64,000 bases of DNA from an uncultured Bacilli bacterium (GCA_934095825.1 CAKOKQ010000006.1:1-64000); one strand, 5' to 3'. Shown: positions 1-8,866, counted from the stretch's first letter. Notes: generated by a model from the sequence alone, not told the origin. Numbers and translations are program-made.

Positions 1-1383
1 TTACATGATGCGATACTTGCTAATGAATATCAAACTACACCAGAAAAAGCTATAGAAAAGATTAATGCTAAAGGGGAGCCGGATTTTTCAGCCATTGCTC
101 CATCCACTGTATACGAAGAAAAAATATCGTCTGTATTAATTGAATATACTGTTCTAAAACCCCATCCAAGTATTATAGGAAAAAGTGAATATGGTACAGA
201 AAAGTTATCGTCATTAGATTCCTTTCCAAGAGTAGGTACGAGTTATTCTTTTGATGAAAAAAATGGCATATATAATCTTTTGAACACCGTGAAAACAGAT
301 GTTACAGAATTGGATTTTGAGAATAATGATTATTATCTTTGTGGTAGTGGAACTAATTCAACGAATGCAAATATTTCAGTGTTTGATGATCAATCATGTA
401 GTAATATGAGGAAAATCGTTTCTGCAACAAAAACTACTATTGGAGAGCCAAATACTAATACATATCGGGTTGAATACATAATGAATGTATATGAATATTC
501 TCAGAATGCGATAGAAAGTGATTTTTCTGATAGAGGATTATATAGTACTAATGATGCTAACGGTACAACCTATTATTATCGCGGGAATATTTCAAATAAT
601 AATGTTTATTTTGCTGGATTTTATTGGCAAATAGTAAGAATCAATGGCGATGGTTCGGTAAAACTTATTTATAATGGGGATATAAAAAACGCTAAAGGTA
701 AGGAAAAAGGTATAGAAAATGGAGCTTTTAATTTTGAACGAACAAGCCCTGCTTATGTAGGTTACATGTATGGAAGTGAAATTGGAAACAAAGATGGCAA
801 CTATAAAAATGAAGTTGATTCAAATATTAAGTCGATTATAGATTTGTGGTATGAAAAAAATATACTGAATAATAATTTTTCTAGATATGTTTATGATACT
901 GGTTATTGTAATGACAGAAGTATATATTCTGGTGATGGCGTAACGGTTACAACTTTTTCACCTTTTACCAGATCAACTAATTATAAACCTGATTTGATTT
1001 GCACTTTGAGTAACGATTTGTTTTCAACAGTAGAATCAACATTTGGAAATAAGGCTTTAAAATATCCAATTGCACTTTTGACAGTCGACGAATTAATGTT
1101 AGCTGGTTTGGTTAAAGATAAAGTTAATTATCTCAATTATTTATATTCTGGAGCTATTGCTTGGACAATGTCGCCAACATATATTAGTGCTTGGAAATCA
1201 GCAAATATTGCAATGATTTACATAAATGGTTCTATTCACGATACTGATTATACTGATGATTATAATTGGGGCGTGCAAAATCCGTTTAGCATTAGACCTG
1301 TTATTTCTTTAAAATCTAATGTTAAAATATCTAGTGGAATAGGTACTGTAAATGAACCATTTGTTATAGATACTAATAATTAA
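1..1383 (+). CDS. Secreted surface protein, C-terminal part (5' end outside window)
   Basis: The reading frame is open from base 1, so the gene begins upstream; an internal TTG at 280 is not needed as a start. About 460 residues are visible. A central motif, FAGFYWQIVRINGDG, and a C-terminal motif, IRPVISLKSNVKI followed by a Gly-rich GT..EPFVI end, mark a family of exported repeat-type surface proteins seen in gut Bacillota (family knowledge, no fixed function). The protein ending at 63959 has a matching core (LWRIIGVF) and the same kind of C-terminus (IRPTLFLKSNISI), so both ends of the window carry members of one family. The visible part has no membrane segment, so any signal peptide or N-terminal anchor lies outside. 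A surface role is inference. Confidence 0.75.
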   Translation, partial: LHDAILANEYQTTPEKAIEKINAKGEPDFSAIAPSTVYEEKISSVLIEYTVLKPHPSIIGKSEYGTEKLSSLDSFPRVGTSYSFDEKNGIYNLLNTVKTDVTELDFENNDYYLCGSGTNSTNANISVFDDQSCSNMRKIVSATKTTIGEPNTNTYRVEYIMNVYEYSQNAIESDFSDRGLYSTNDANGTTYYYRGNISNNNVYFAGFYWQIVRINGDGSVKLIYNGDIKNAKGKEKGIENGAFNFERTSPAYVGYMYGSEIGNKDGNYKNEVDSNIKSIIDLWYEKNILNNNFSRYVYDTGYCNDRSIYSGDGVTVTTFSPFTRSTNYKPDLICTLSNDLFSTVESTFGNKALKYPIALLTVDELMLAGLVKDKVNYLNYLYSGAIAWTMSPTYISAWKSANIAMIYINGSIHDTDYTDDYNWGVQNPFSIRPVISLKSNVKISSGIGTVNEPFVIDTNN

Positions 1384-1394
1384 ATTATAAGCTT

Positions 1395-1464
1395 CGGGGC
1401 CTTAAAAAAATATAAATATTTTAGTATGGTTTATTTATAAATTCTCTTATCAAAAATGGCCCCG
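1395..1464. repeat. Long-range inverted repeat CGGGGCC/GGCCCCG
   Basis: CGGGGCC at 1395-1401 is the reverse complement of GGCCCCG at 1458-1464, with 56 AT-rich bases between. These GC blocks stand out in AT-rich sequence just after the stop codon of the first gene. The pair could base-pair in the transcript, but there is no T-run directly after it. Function unknown. Confidence 0.4.
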
Positions 1465-1479
1465 TTACTTGTAAATATC

Positions 1480-1504
1480 TGGTAGAGTAAATCTACCATT
1501 TTTT
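1480..1504 (+). terminator. Rho-independent terminator
   Basis: Perfect 7-bp stem TGGTAGA/TCTACCA (1480-1486 with 1492-1498) around a 5-base loop, followed by six T. It ends transcription from the surface protein gene on the left. Confidence 0.8.
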
Positions 1505-1525
1505 AATGGCTGGCATGACTTAATG

Positions 1526-1555
1526 TTTACAAATAGAATAGTTTCTTGCTATAAT
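1526..1555 (+). promoter_or_regulatory. Sigma-A type promoter with extended -10
   Basis: TTTACA at 1526-1531, an 18-base spacer, and TATAAT at 1550-1555 preceded by TGC (extended -10). It sits about 30 bases before the start of the Asn/Gln-rich protein gene and probably drives that gene and scpAB behind it. Confidence 0.7.
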
Positions 1556-1587
1556 TATACTAGTATAAAAGATAAGAAGGTATGGAT

Positions 1588-3075
1588 ATGAATAATAATA
1601 ACGAAATGAAAAGTAATGTTTTTAGCGATTATGGTAATACAAATAATTTAAATACTACTCCAAATAATTCAAATACTTTAAGTAGCCAAAATATACAAAA
1701 TAATCAAAATATACAAAATACTATGGCTAATCAAATTTTAAATCTAAATCAAGTAGCAAATAATGGAACTAGTATTTCTAATAATGGAATTAATAACATG
1801 ACTCAAAATCCTATGAATCAGAATACTATGAGTCCTAATGTTAATAATTCACCAATAAATAATATGAACAATCAAGTTAATATGGCTAGACCTACTAACC
1901 AAATGCCAACCAATCAAATTATCAATACTACCACAACAGCAAGTGTTATGGGAAGTGCCGCAAATAATCAAAATACCCCAAATAAACAAGGTACTTATTT
2001 TAATCAAGTTCAAAATAATCAACCAATAAATACATCAGTTCCAAATACTAATCAAGTAAATCCTAATCAAAACCAAGCTAATCAAATTTCTGTTAATCAA
2101 GACCTTTCTATGCCAAAACTTAATACCGATGAAACCGTAGGTATGATGAAAAAAGATACTCAAAAAAGTCCAGTTGCCATGTTAATCCTATTTGCTTGTT
2201 TAATTATTGGTATCTTTGTTATTCCTTATATTACCCCTTATCTTAGTGATGTTTTAAAAATCTTTGGTATAGATGATAATAGTTCTATTTATGGAGATGG
2301 TAAAGATACTACTTCTAATACCAATAAAGATAATAATCAGGATAATGTTAATAAAGATAACACTAGTAAAGATAATGATACTAAAGAAACTACTTATTAT
2401 GATATTTTAGATACAACTGCTATTACATTTAATAAATTAATAATAACCAACTTAACTAAAACAGAAGAAAATGGGGCCTTTTATTTAAATTATAAAATAA
2501 CTAATAATGATAATTATAGTTATAATTTTAGAACTCATAAAATTTATTTTGATTTATATAATGATTCTAAAACTTATATAGGTAGAGTCTTAATTGATAC
2601 TGATTCTTTAAGTAGTAAAGAAGAAATAACTTTAAAAAGTATTCTTAATGAAAATGAATATACAGCTGCTACTAAATTAGAAGTATTAGAAAGAACTACG
2701 GCTGATTATCAAAGTATAACTTTAAAAAATAATAAACTAACTTGTAATGGTAACAATCACTCAACTATTTATACTTTTACTAGCAATAAACTAACCGGTA
2801 TTGATGATACTTATAATTATACATTTGTGGTTAATGATGAGGCCTATGCCCAATATGCCTTAAATGTTCAAAATACGGTTAATGATTTAAATAAAATAAC
2901 CGGAGTTTCAGCGGGATTTGTTAATACCCAAACTGGATTTACCAAAACTATGAAAATTAATTATAGTGAGACTAGCGAAAATCTAACTAAATATGATAGA
3001 ATATATTATGAAAAAGATGCAACGGCTAGTACAGTTAAGTATGAATTAGAGTCGATAGGGTATAAATGTGATTAG
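1588..3075 (+). CDS. Asn/Gln-rich single-pass membrane protein of unknown function
   Basis: 495 residues. The first ~190 are low complexity, dominated by Asn, Gln, Thr and Met. One membrane segment follows (about residues 195-220, AMLILFACLIIGIFVIP), then an acidic Asn/Lys linker and an Asn/Thr-rich globular region of about 230 residues predicted to lie outside the cell. An ATG at 1582 is possible, but AAGAAGG ends at 1580, only one base before it; the ATG at 1588 has normal spacing and is preferred. The gene ends 11 bases before scpA, so the two are probably co-transcribed. No enzyme motif is visible. The composition suggests a disordered cytoplasmic tail on a surface protein. Function unknown. 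Confidence 0.75.
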   Translation: MNNNNEMKSNVFSDYGNTNNLNTTPNNSNTLSSQNIQNNQNIQNTMANQILNLNQVANNGTSISNNGINNMTQNPMNQNTMSPNVNNSPINNMNNQVNMARPTNQMPTNQIINTTTTASVMGSAANNQNTPNKQGTYFNQVQNNQPINTSVPNTNQVNPNQNQANQISVNQDLSMPKLNTDETVGMMKKDTQKSPVAMLILFACLIIGIFVIPYITPYLSDVLKIFGIDDNSSIYGDGKDTTSNTNKDNNQDNVNKDNTSKDNDTKETTYYDILDTTAITFNKLIITNLTKTEENGAFYLNYKITNNDNYSYNFRTHKIYFDLYNDSKTYIGRVLIDTDSLSSKEEITLKSILNENEYTAATKLEVLERTTADYQSITLKNNKLTCNGNNHSTIYTFTSNKLTGIDDTYNYTFVVNDEAYAQYALNVQNTVNDLNKITGVSAGFVNTQTGFTKTMKINYSETSENLTKYDRIYYEKDATASTVKYELESIGYKCD

Positions 3076-3086
3076 AAAGAAGTATT

Positions 3087-3821
3087 ATGAATTATACATT
3101 TTATATAAATGATTTTGAAGGTCCCCTAGATCTTCTTTTACATCTAGTTAAACAGTCAAAAATGAATATTTATGATATTAATCTCTTTGACTTAATTAAA
3201 GAATATTTAGATTTTATTAACCAGATGCAAGAATTAAATATAGATATTGCTAGCGAATATTTAAGTATGGCCAGTGAACTTGTCCATTTAAAAAGTAAGA
3301 TGTTAGTTAATAAAAAAGATGAAACCGAAGAAGACTCTGATGATGAATTTAATATTAAAAGTGAAGAAGATTTAAGAAATAAACTTTTAGAATATGAAAA
3401 TATTAAAAATATTACTGGAGAGTTTAAAAATTTAGAATTAAAAAGAACAGAAATATATACCAGACTTCCTGAAAACTTAAAAGAATATTATGAGCCAAGT
3501 GAGGTTCCTAAAGGACTATATGATGCTGATATTCTTTATAAAGCTTTTTTAGAAGTAGAAAAGAAATTAAAACTTTTAAAACCTTTAGATACTACTATTA
3601 CGAAAAAAGAAATTAGTGTTGAACAAAGGACTAAAGAGATAAAAGATATTTTAAGATTAAGAGGTAAGGTTGATTTCTATTCTTTATTTAGTATTAATAC
3701 AAGAGAGTATGTAGTTATTACTTTTTTAACTATACTTACGATGAGTAAAAATAAAGAGTTAAAAATTATGCAGGAGGACAATTTTAGTCCTATCGTTGTG
3801 GAGGGTTTAGATTATGAATAA
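3087..3821 (+). CDS. scpA: Segregation and condensation protein A
   Basis: 244 residues, a normal length for ScpA, the kleisin subunit of the SMC-ScpAB condensin that organises and segregates the chromosome. The N-terminus contains the family hallmark FEGPLDLLLHLVKQSKM and the motif ASEYLSMASELVHLKSKMLV. The C-terminal part (KEIKDILRLRGKVDFYSLF...VITFLTIL) matches the winged-helix end that binds the SMC head. The start ATG follows AGAAAG. The gene overlaps scpB by 8 bases, which suggests translational coupling. smc itself is not in this window. Identification is confident. Confidence 0.95.
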   Translation: MNYTFYINDFEGPLDLLLHLVKQSKMNIYDINLFDLIKEYLDFINQMQELNIDIASEYLSMASELVHLKSKMLVNKKDETEEDSDDEFNIKSEEDLRNKLLEYENIKNITGEFKNLELKRTEIYTRLPENLKEYYEPSEVPKGLYDADILYKAFLEVEKKLKLLKPLDTTITKKEISVEQRTKEIKDILRLRGKVDFYSLFSINTREYVVITFLTILTMSKNKELKIMQEDNFSPIVVEGLDYE

Positions 3822-4389
3822 GGAAGGTATCTTAGAAGGGTTATTATTTGTTGTGGGAGATGATGGTCTTACTTTAAAACAAATAAGTGAATTATTAGAG
3901 GAAAATATCGATACTTGTAAAGAAATCTTACTTTCTTTAAAACAGGCCTATGAGGCTGATAATAGGGGCATTAGAATTAGTTATTTAGGAGATGCTTTTA
4001 AGTTAACAACTAAAAAAGAGCATAAGGATTATTATCAAAAGTTAATAGTAAATCCTACTACTAATACTTTATCGCAAGCCGCTTTAGAAACTTTGGCTAT
4101 CATTGCTTATAACCAACCTATTACCAGAATAGAAATTGATGAGTTAAGAGGAGTTAATAATACTTGGCTTCTTCGAAAATTAGTAGCAAAGGGCCTTATT
4201 AAAGAAGTAGGTAAGTCAACAATGCCGGGGCGTCCTAATCTTTATGGAACTACTAGTGATTTTCTAGATTATTTTGGCTTATCTACTATTAAAGATTTAC
4301 CTAAGATTGAGCCTCAAGAGGATAAGAAGGCCAGTGGGGATTTATTTAACTCTATTTATAAGGAAGAGGTAAAAGATGAAAATAACTAA
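3814..4389 (+). CDS. scpB: Segregation and condensation protein B
   Basis: 191 residues with two winged-helix domains, the usual ScpB build; ScpB dimers bind ScpA in the SMC complex. Diagnostic motifs are ILEGLLFVVGDDGLT at the N-terminus, SQAALETLAIIAYNQPITR in the second domain, and GLIKEVGKSTMPGRPNLYGTT near residue 135. The RBS GGAGGG lies within the end of scpA. The last 14 bases overlap the next gene. A Lys/Glu-rich tail of about 20 residues follows the conserved domain, as is common in the family. Confidence 0.95.
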   Translation: MNKEGILEGLLFVVGDDGLTLKQISELLEENIDTCKEILLSLKQAYEADNRGIRISYLGDAFKLTTKKEHKDYYQKLIVNPTTNTLSQAALETLAIIAYNQPITRIEIDELRGVNNTWLLRKLVAKGLIKEVGKSTMPGRPNLYGTTSDFLDYFGLSTIKDLPKIEPQEDKKASGDLFNSIYKEEVKDENN

Positions 4390-4915
4390 GGAAAAATTTA
4401 CTGACATAACTGAGGCTTCTTTAGATGGTAATACTTATGAGGCTTGTGATTTTAGTAATCTAAAAGTTGATTATGTGGTCTTATCGAAAGTGGAGTTTAT
4501 AGATTGTAATTTTAGTAACTCTAATTTTACTGATTGTGGTTTGCATGATTGTCATTTTAAAAATTGTAATTTAATTGGAACATCACTCATTAATTGTACT
4601 TTAAAAAATGTTAGTATTCTAAGTTGTCTTGGTTCTTATTTAAATATTGGGGGTACTATTTTAGAAAAAACACGATTTACAGATAGTAATTTAAAAGAAA
4701 TGCGTCTTGTTAATAATTCCATAAGAAATACGACTTTTAATGCTTGTAATATGAGTAAGTTAACACTTTCAGATACCCGATTAAGGGGTGTTGATTTATC
4801 AACTTGTGATATTAGTGGGATGATTTTTAAGCCTTTTGATGTTGTTGGTTGTCAGGTATCTGCCAATCAAGCAGTTGAGATGATTAAAAACTTTGGGGTT
4901 ATAGTAAAGTTTTAG
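4376..4915 (+). CDS. Pentapeptide-repeat protein, Qnr-like
   Basis: 179 residues built almost wholly of A(D/N)LxX-type pentapeptides: CDFSN, CNFSN, SNFTD, CHFKN, CNLIG, CNMSK, VDLST and others. This implies a right-handed quadrilateral beta-helix. The end (LRGVDLSTCDISG...SANQAVEMIKNFGVIVK) matches the C-terminal helix of Qnr-type proteins, which mimic DNA and protect gyrase from quinolones. The resemblance is family knowledge; a drug-resistance role here is not shown. The gene overlaps scpB by 14 bases, so it is probably translated from the scpAB message. Many chromosomal Bacillota copies have unknown natural roles. Confidence 0.8.
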   Translation: MKITKEKFTDITEASLDGNTYEACDFSNLKVDYVVLSKVEFIDCNFSNSNFTDCGLHDCHFKNCNLIGTSLINCTLKNVSILSCLGSYLNIGGTILEKTRFTDSNLKEMRLVNNSIRNTTFNACNMSKLTLSDTRLRGVDLSTCDISGMIFKPFDVVGCQVSANQAVEMIKNFGVIVKF

Positions 4916-4935
4916 TATCTATTTACTAGGATTTC

Positions 4936-4944
4936 TGCTATAAT
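4936..4944 (+). promoter_or_regulatory. Extended -10 promoter for tRNA-Leu
   Basis: TGCTATAAT at 4936-4944 lies 8 bases before the tRNA. No good -35 is seen, which fits an extended -10 promoter. The same nonamer precedes the gene at 1588 and the hydrolase gene at 47859. Confidence 0.6.
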
Positions 4945-4952
4945 ACTTATAT

Positions 4953-5039
4953 GCCTGTGTGGCGGAATTGGTAGACGCGCTGGACTCAAAATCCAGTGGT
5001 AGCAATATCGTGTGGGTCCGAGTCCCACCACAGGCACCA
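4953..5039 (+). tRNA. tRNA-Leu (anticodon CAA)
   Basis: A complete class II tRNA with encoded CCA. The acceptor stem is GCCTGTG (4953-4959) with CACAGGC (5029-5035), followed by discriminator A and CCA. The anticodon stem CTGGA/TCCAG encloses loop CTCAAAA, giving anticodon CAA, which reads the Leu codon UUG. A long variable arm typical of tRNA-Leu follows. The T stem GTGGG/CCCAC encloses the loop TCCGAGT, which has C where the nearly universal U55 is expected. Confidence 0.95.
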
Positions 5040-5051
5040 AATAAGCCTTGC

Positions 5052-5076
5052 AAGTCCTTAATATGGGACTTTTTTT
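5052..5076 (+). terminator. Rho-independent terminator after tRNA-Leu
   Basis: Stem AAGTCC/GGACTT (5052-5057 with 5066-5071) followed by a run of T. It lies 12 bases after the CCA end. Confidence 0.75.
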
Positions 5077-5160
5077 GAATCTTTCTATTTAAGAATTTTT
5101 AACCATTTTGGGACATAATCAAATATTAATGCTTAAGACATTAGTATAAACCAGCCAAAT

Positions 5161-5188
5161 AGTTATTCCGGTGTACTGGAATAACTTT
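5161..5188. repeat. Hairpin repeat, left copy
   Basis: Nine-base-pair stem AGTTATTCC/GGAATAACT (5161-5169 with 5178-5186) with loop GGTGTACT. A near-identical hairpin lies at 8909-8942 with loop core GGTGTTAT. The two copies bracket a patch of decayed and accessory genes. This copy has no T-run, so it is a poor terminator and looks more like part of a dispersed element. Confidence 0.6.
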
Positions 5189-5227
5189 GCAAAAAACATT
5201 TTTGACAGTATAATTAGAACTAGGTGA

Positions 5228-5791
5228 TTGAAAATACTTATTAGAGAAAAATATTTAGCTAAAATTAGAGGATTTTCAAGACATAATGTTATTGATTATT
5301 TAAAAAAAGAATATCACGAGATTGCTAATGATACTTTGTATAATTATCTAGAGGCTTTTTCTACGACTTTTATTATGAATAAAGTTTATAGATATGATAT
5401 ACACGGGAAGAATATTTTGAAAACTTTGAATAAATATTATGCAACTGATTTAGGAATTAAACAAATTAAAACTAATAATGATGAGATTAACTATTCTATT
5501 GCATTGGAAAATTTGGTTTATAATAATTTAATTATAAAAGACTATAAAGTTTTTGTTGACAAAACAAAAAAAGGTGAGATAGATTTCATAGCATCTAAAG
5601 CAAATAAAATTAAATATATCCAGGTATGTTATGACTTATCAGAAGAAAGTACCAGAATTAGGGAGTTTGGAGCCTTTGATGAATTTGAAAGTGAAGAAAA
5701 ATATGTTATAACTTTAACTAAAGAGAATTATTCAACTGCTGATGTTAAACAAATAAATGTTCTTGATTTTTTAATGAATGATGAATTTTAA
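5228..5791 (+). pseudogene. Internally deleted AAA/DUF4143 ATPase gene
   Basis: 187 codons. The C-terminal two thirds match the DUF4143 end of a large AAA ATPase family: NDTLYNYLEAF, YRYDIHGKNILKTLNKYYATDLGI, and GEIDFIASK (a nuclease-like core). The first residues, KYLAKIRGF, resemble the very N-terminus of intact family members. The roughly 200 residues between, with Walker A and B, are missing. The simplest reading is an in-frame internal deletion that joined the two ends. The start shown is TTG at 5228, with only a weak RBS. Full-length members are about 400-450 residues. The product would lack ATPase activity, though a retained function of the DUF4143 half cannot be excluded. Confidence 0.65.
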
Positions 5792-5904
5792 TATGTGTTT
5801 ATTATAAAGAGTGTATATGGTGGCAAAATAAAATGGTATTAGTATGTAAATGATTACATTTTCTAACTAATTATTTCAGAACATCCTGTTTATACCCTTT
5901 TTAT

Positions 5905-7428
5905 ATTACTATTCACAGATTTTTCAATTTATAGTTGATATTATTTTGATTTTGTTTAATAATTATATACAGAAAAAATAGATGTAATATGAGCGACAAT
6001 GACAATAGTATAAACACAATTATTAAATAAAATATAGAATTAAAGAAAGACAACAAAAGATTAAGAGAACAAGTTAATGCTTTACAAGAAGAAAATAAAA
6101 GCTTAAAAGCCGAAGCTAAACGACTTTCTAATAGTCTTTCATATGCTAATAATAAGATTAAACTATTAGAAAATCAAATTGATAACATGAAGAAAGATCA
6201 AGAAGAATTAATAAAGAAGGTTGTTACTAAAGTAGTTAATGAACTAAATGAAGAACATGCTAAATAAGTTTCTAAACTAAATTGTAGAATCAAAGAATTA
6301 GAAGCAAAATTAAATATAGATAGTACCAATAGTGGAACTCCAACCTTGAAACAAGCCATCGGAAAAAAGACTATTCAAAATAATAGAGAGAAGTCTGACA
6401 AACCTAGAGGCGGACAGTTAAACCATAAGTAACAAAAACTTGAGCATTTTAAAGAAGATGAAATAACCGAAAAAGAAGTATTTACCTTAGATAAGTGTCC
6501 TTACTGTGGCGGTAAGCTTAAAAAAATTAATGTTGTTATTTCTGATATATTAGATGTTGAAGTAAGCATAATTAAAAAGAGAAATGAAATTGAAAATTAT
6601 AGATGTTGTAATTGGCATAGAAATGTTACTGCTAATGATAAATTACCTCGAGGCGTATCTTATGGTCAAAACATTAATGCTATGTGTCTTTCAGCTATGA
6701 ATGAATCCAATATGGCTTTAAATAAAGTGTGTTAATTTATATCTGGAATAAGCAACAAAGAAGTTAATTTAAGTGAAGGTTATTTAATGAAATTGCAAAA
6801 GCGAGCTGTAAAAGATTTAGCAAAAATTTATGATGATAAATATGATTTCGTAAATGCCGAATGTAACGAGCATATAAAAAGATACTTAAAAAAGAATATT
6901 TATGAATTTCCTGAACATAAGTGGCGCCGAAAATGCGCGAATTATTGATTAAAACCAATAAGGAAAGAAACGAATTGATTGATAAAGGAATTAATGGGGT
7001 TGATGTGCAAAAGATTAATGATATTTATACTCAATATGACCAGATACTTGCTATAGGTTGCAAAGAAAATGACGGTGTAGATCTAACTTATGTTAAGATT
7101 AAAAACAAGGGAAGGAACTTAATTGATAGACTTAGAAAATTTAAGGATAATCACTTATTGTTTGTTAAAGACTTTACTGTTGCATTTACTAATAATACTT
7201 CGGAAAGAGGCTTAAGACAAGTAAAGAGAAAATTAGCAGTATCATTTGCGTTTAAGAACATTAATCGAATGAAAGATTACGTAATAATCTTAAGTTGCTT
7301 AGAAACTTGTTACATAAATAACATATTAAGATTTGATGAGTTAAAGAGGTTGGTTAACGGTATTCCATATAGTGTTGACGAAATAAAACAAATAAGTCAA
7401 ATAAGTCAAAAAATCTGTGAATAGTAAC
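5905..7428 (+). mobile_element. Decayed IS66-type insertion sequence, copy 1
   Basis: Perfect 19-bp terminal inverted repeats bound the element: TTACTATTCACAGATTTTT at 5906-5924 and its reverse complement at 7409-7427. Inside is a degenerate IS66-type transposase on the plus strand. No target-site duplication is evident at the ends. A shorter relative lies at 25917-26556 with related ends and the same region before the transposase start (CAATTTATAGTTGATATTATT). The element cannot move on its own, because the transposase has stops, a frameshift and a catalytic-core deletion. The 113 bases between 5791 and the element hold nothing I recognise. Confidence 0.85.
5989..7424 (+). pseudogene. IS66-family transposase, broken
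   Basis: Reading from ATG 5989, the order is a coiled coil (LREQVNALQEENKSLKAEAK), the IS66 zinc-finger region (CPYCGGKLKK ... YRCCNWHRN), and, after a shift of frame near 6922, the C-terminal helical part (MRELLIKTNKERNELI ... TNNTSERGLRQVKRK). There are at least four in-frame TAA codons, ending segments near residues 13, 100, 148 and 249. At least one TAA stands where the sister copy has CAA, and another where it has GAA. One base is missing near 6922, where TGGCGCCG should read Trp-Ala. The stretch that normally holds the first DDE residues, between the QKRAVKDL helix and NAECNEH, is deleted. The last 167 codons (6921-7424) are intact but should not be taken as a gene. Confidence 0.85.
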
Positions 7429-7492
7429 ACTAAATGGTTCAAGCAGAAAAAAAGTATGTTACAATAAATAATTAGAGAAAAGAGGTTTGGTA

Positions 7493-8467
7493 ATGACTAT
7501 TGCACAAGCAGAAAGATTTTATAAACAAGACACAAAAGATTATGAAATAGAAAAAAATAAAGTTTTTTTAACTTGGCTAAAAATTTCAATAAAGAGTGGT
7601 TATCATTGCTTTATAAAAGGAGAAGAATTACAAGAACTAATTGATAATATTGTTAATTGGTATGAAATAAAGTATCCGGAAAGAGAATTGGAATATTTTG
7701 CAGGAGCTATAAATACGAACTTCCAAGATATTAGAAGGATTTCTGATGTAATGGATATTAGACAATTACTATTTAGATTGCCACATAATCAATTATGTTT
7801 AATGGAATGCGGATATAGAGCGAAAGGTTGGGGACAACATCCAATTTATAAAAATGGCAAAGAAGTTGGTTGGAAAACTCAAATATTTATGCGGATAAAC
7901 ATAAAAAATGAAAAAGAATGTAATCCATGGTTTGGTAAAGCATCATATTTTTTACTTCCTGCTGATCGTATGACTGGTGAAGTATCAAAAGACTATAAGT
8001 TAGAAGAATACATAGATAATGAAGAAAATATAAGTTTAGATGAATTATTATCAATTTTTAATGAAAAGTATAATGATCAATTAGATTTTACTGAACTAAA
8101 AGAAAGTGTTTATAATCATAATTGCGATATGGAATTAAGACATAGAATTTTACAATTAGTTGCACTTAAATTATTATATTCTAGAAATACTGTTCCTGAA
8201 AGAGGATATGAAAGAGCAAAAAGATTTATAAATGAATTTAATAAAAAATTAGGTCTTACATTATCTACAGAAGAAATTGATAGAATAATTCATAGAGATT
8301 ACACTAATGGTGAAAGATGGGAGGATGTTTTAAAAACCTATGTCGATGAAGATGGTGAGGAACATTCATATTTGACTGTTGAAGATGTAGCAAAAAAAGA
8401 ACAGGAAAAAGAGGATAAAGGAATTAAAAAATTGACAAAAATAATGTTTAATAAAAATAGAAAGTAA
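7493..8467 (+). CDS. Hypothetical protein, 324 aa
   Basis: I do not recognise this protein. ATG 7493 has an ideal RBS (AAGAGG, 7 bases before), better than the TTG at 7487. It is soluble, with no signal peptide or membrane segment, rich in Glu, Lys and Asn, with an aromatic middle (GYRAKGWGQHPIYKNGKEVGWKTQIFMRI) that looks like a beta-rich core. The C-terminus is highly charged (KKEQEKEDKGIKK). The frame is intact although everything around it (DUF4143 remnant, IS66, frameshifted pseudogene) is decayed, so it may be under selection or a recent arrival. It starts 65 bases after the IS66 right end. A defence or accessory function is possible from context only. Confidence 0.65.
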   Translation: MTIAQAERFYKQDTKDYEIEKNKVFLTWLKISIKSGYHCFIKGEELQELIDNIVNWYEIKYPERELEYFAGAINTNFQDIRRISDVMDIRQLLFRLPHNQLCLMECGYRAKGWGQHPIYKNGKEVGWKTQIFMRINIKNEKECNPWFGKASYFLLPADRMTGEVSKDYKLEEYIDNEENISLDELLSIFNEKYNDQLDFTELKESVYNHNCDMELRHRILQLVALKLLYSRNTVPERGYERAKRFINEFNKKLGLTLSTEEIDRIIHRDYTNGERWEDVLKTYVDEDGEEHSYLTVEDVAKKEQEKEDKGIKKLTKIMFNKNRK

Positions 8468-8507
8468 AAAATAAGGGTTATTAATAGCAAATATAGTTGC
8501 TAATAGT

Positions 8508-8866
8508 TTTATGAAGTAAGAGAAAGTTACAATTTAGGAAGAAATTATAGATATGTTTACATGGTAAACGCAGATGTATTAAGAGATTTTTTATTTGAAT
8601 ATGGGACTAGATGATGTAGTATTGAAAAAAATTGTGAGATTGGATCTTAAAGAAAATATAATGAATATGCAGACAGATGTTTTTTATAATAAAATAATTG
8701 AAGGTTGATGGTTATATTTTTGAAAATGATAAATTGTAGGAAATAAACCCTACTTTAGATAAAGCAACTCATATATTAAGAGAACTAAATCTTACTTATT
8801 TGCCAGCATTGAATGAGGGAATCAGTTTAAAAAAAACTAGTTGAAAATACTAAACCAGAGGAATAA
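8508..8866 (+). pseudogene. Frameshifted remnant of an unidentified gene
   Basis: Conceptual translation across frames gives a coherent protein segment: NLGRNYRYVYMVNADVLRD, then after a frameshift near 8605 GLDDVVLKKIVRLDLKENI, then after an extra G near 8703 VDGYIFENDKL, a TAG, and INPTLDKATHILRELNL to LPALNEG. A further shift within an A-run near 8832 leads to LVENTKPEE and a stop at 8864-8866. Such matching of fragments in successive frames is typical of a recently broken gene. I cannot assign the family. It accounts for most of the stretch 8468-9051 that holds no intact gene. Confidence 0.5.

Noticed and set aside
5989..6735. In-frame TAA codons in the IS66 frame as evidence for recoding of TAA
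   Set aside because: The sister copy has CAA or GAA at comparable positions, the frame also has a frameshift and a deletion, and TAA ends dozens of intact genes in this window.
6921..7424. Intact 167-codon frame as an independent gene
   Set aside because: It is the C-terminal part of the broken IS66 transposase, read after a one-base deletion.
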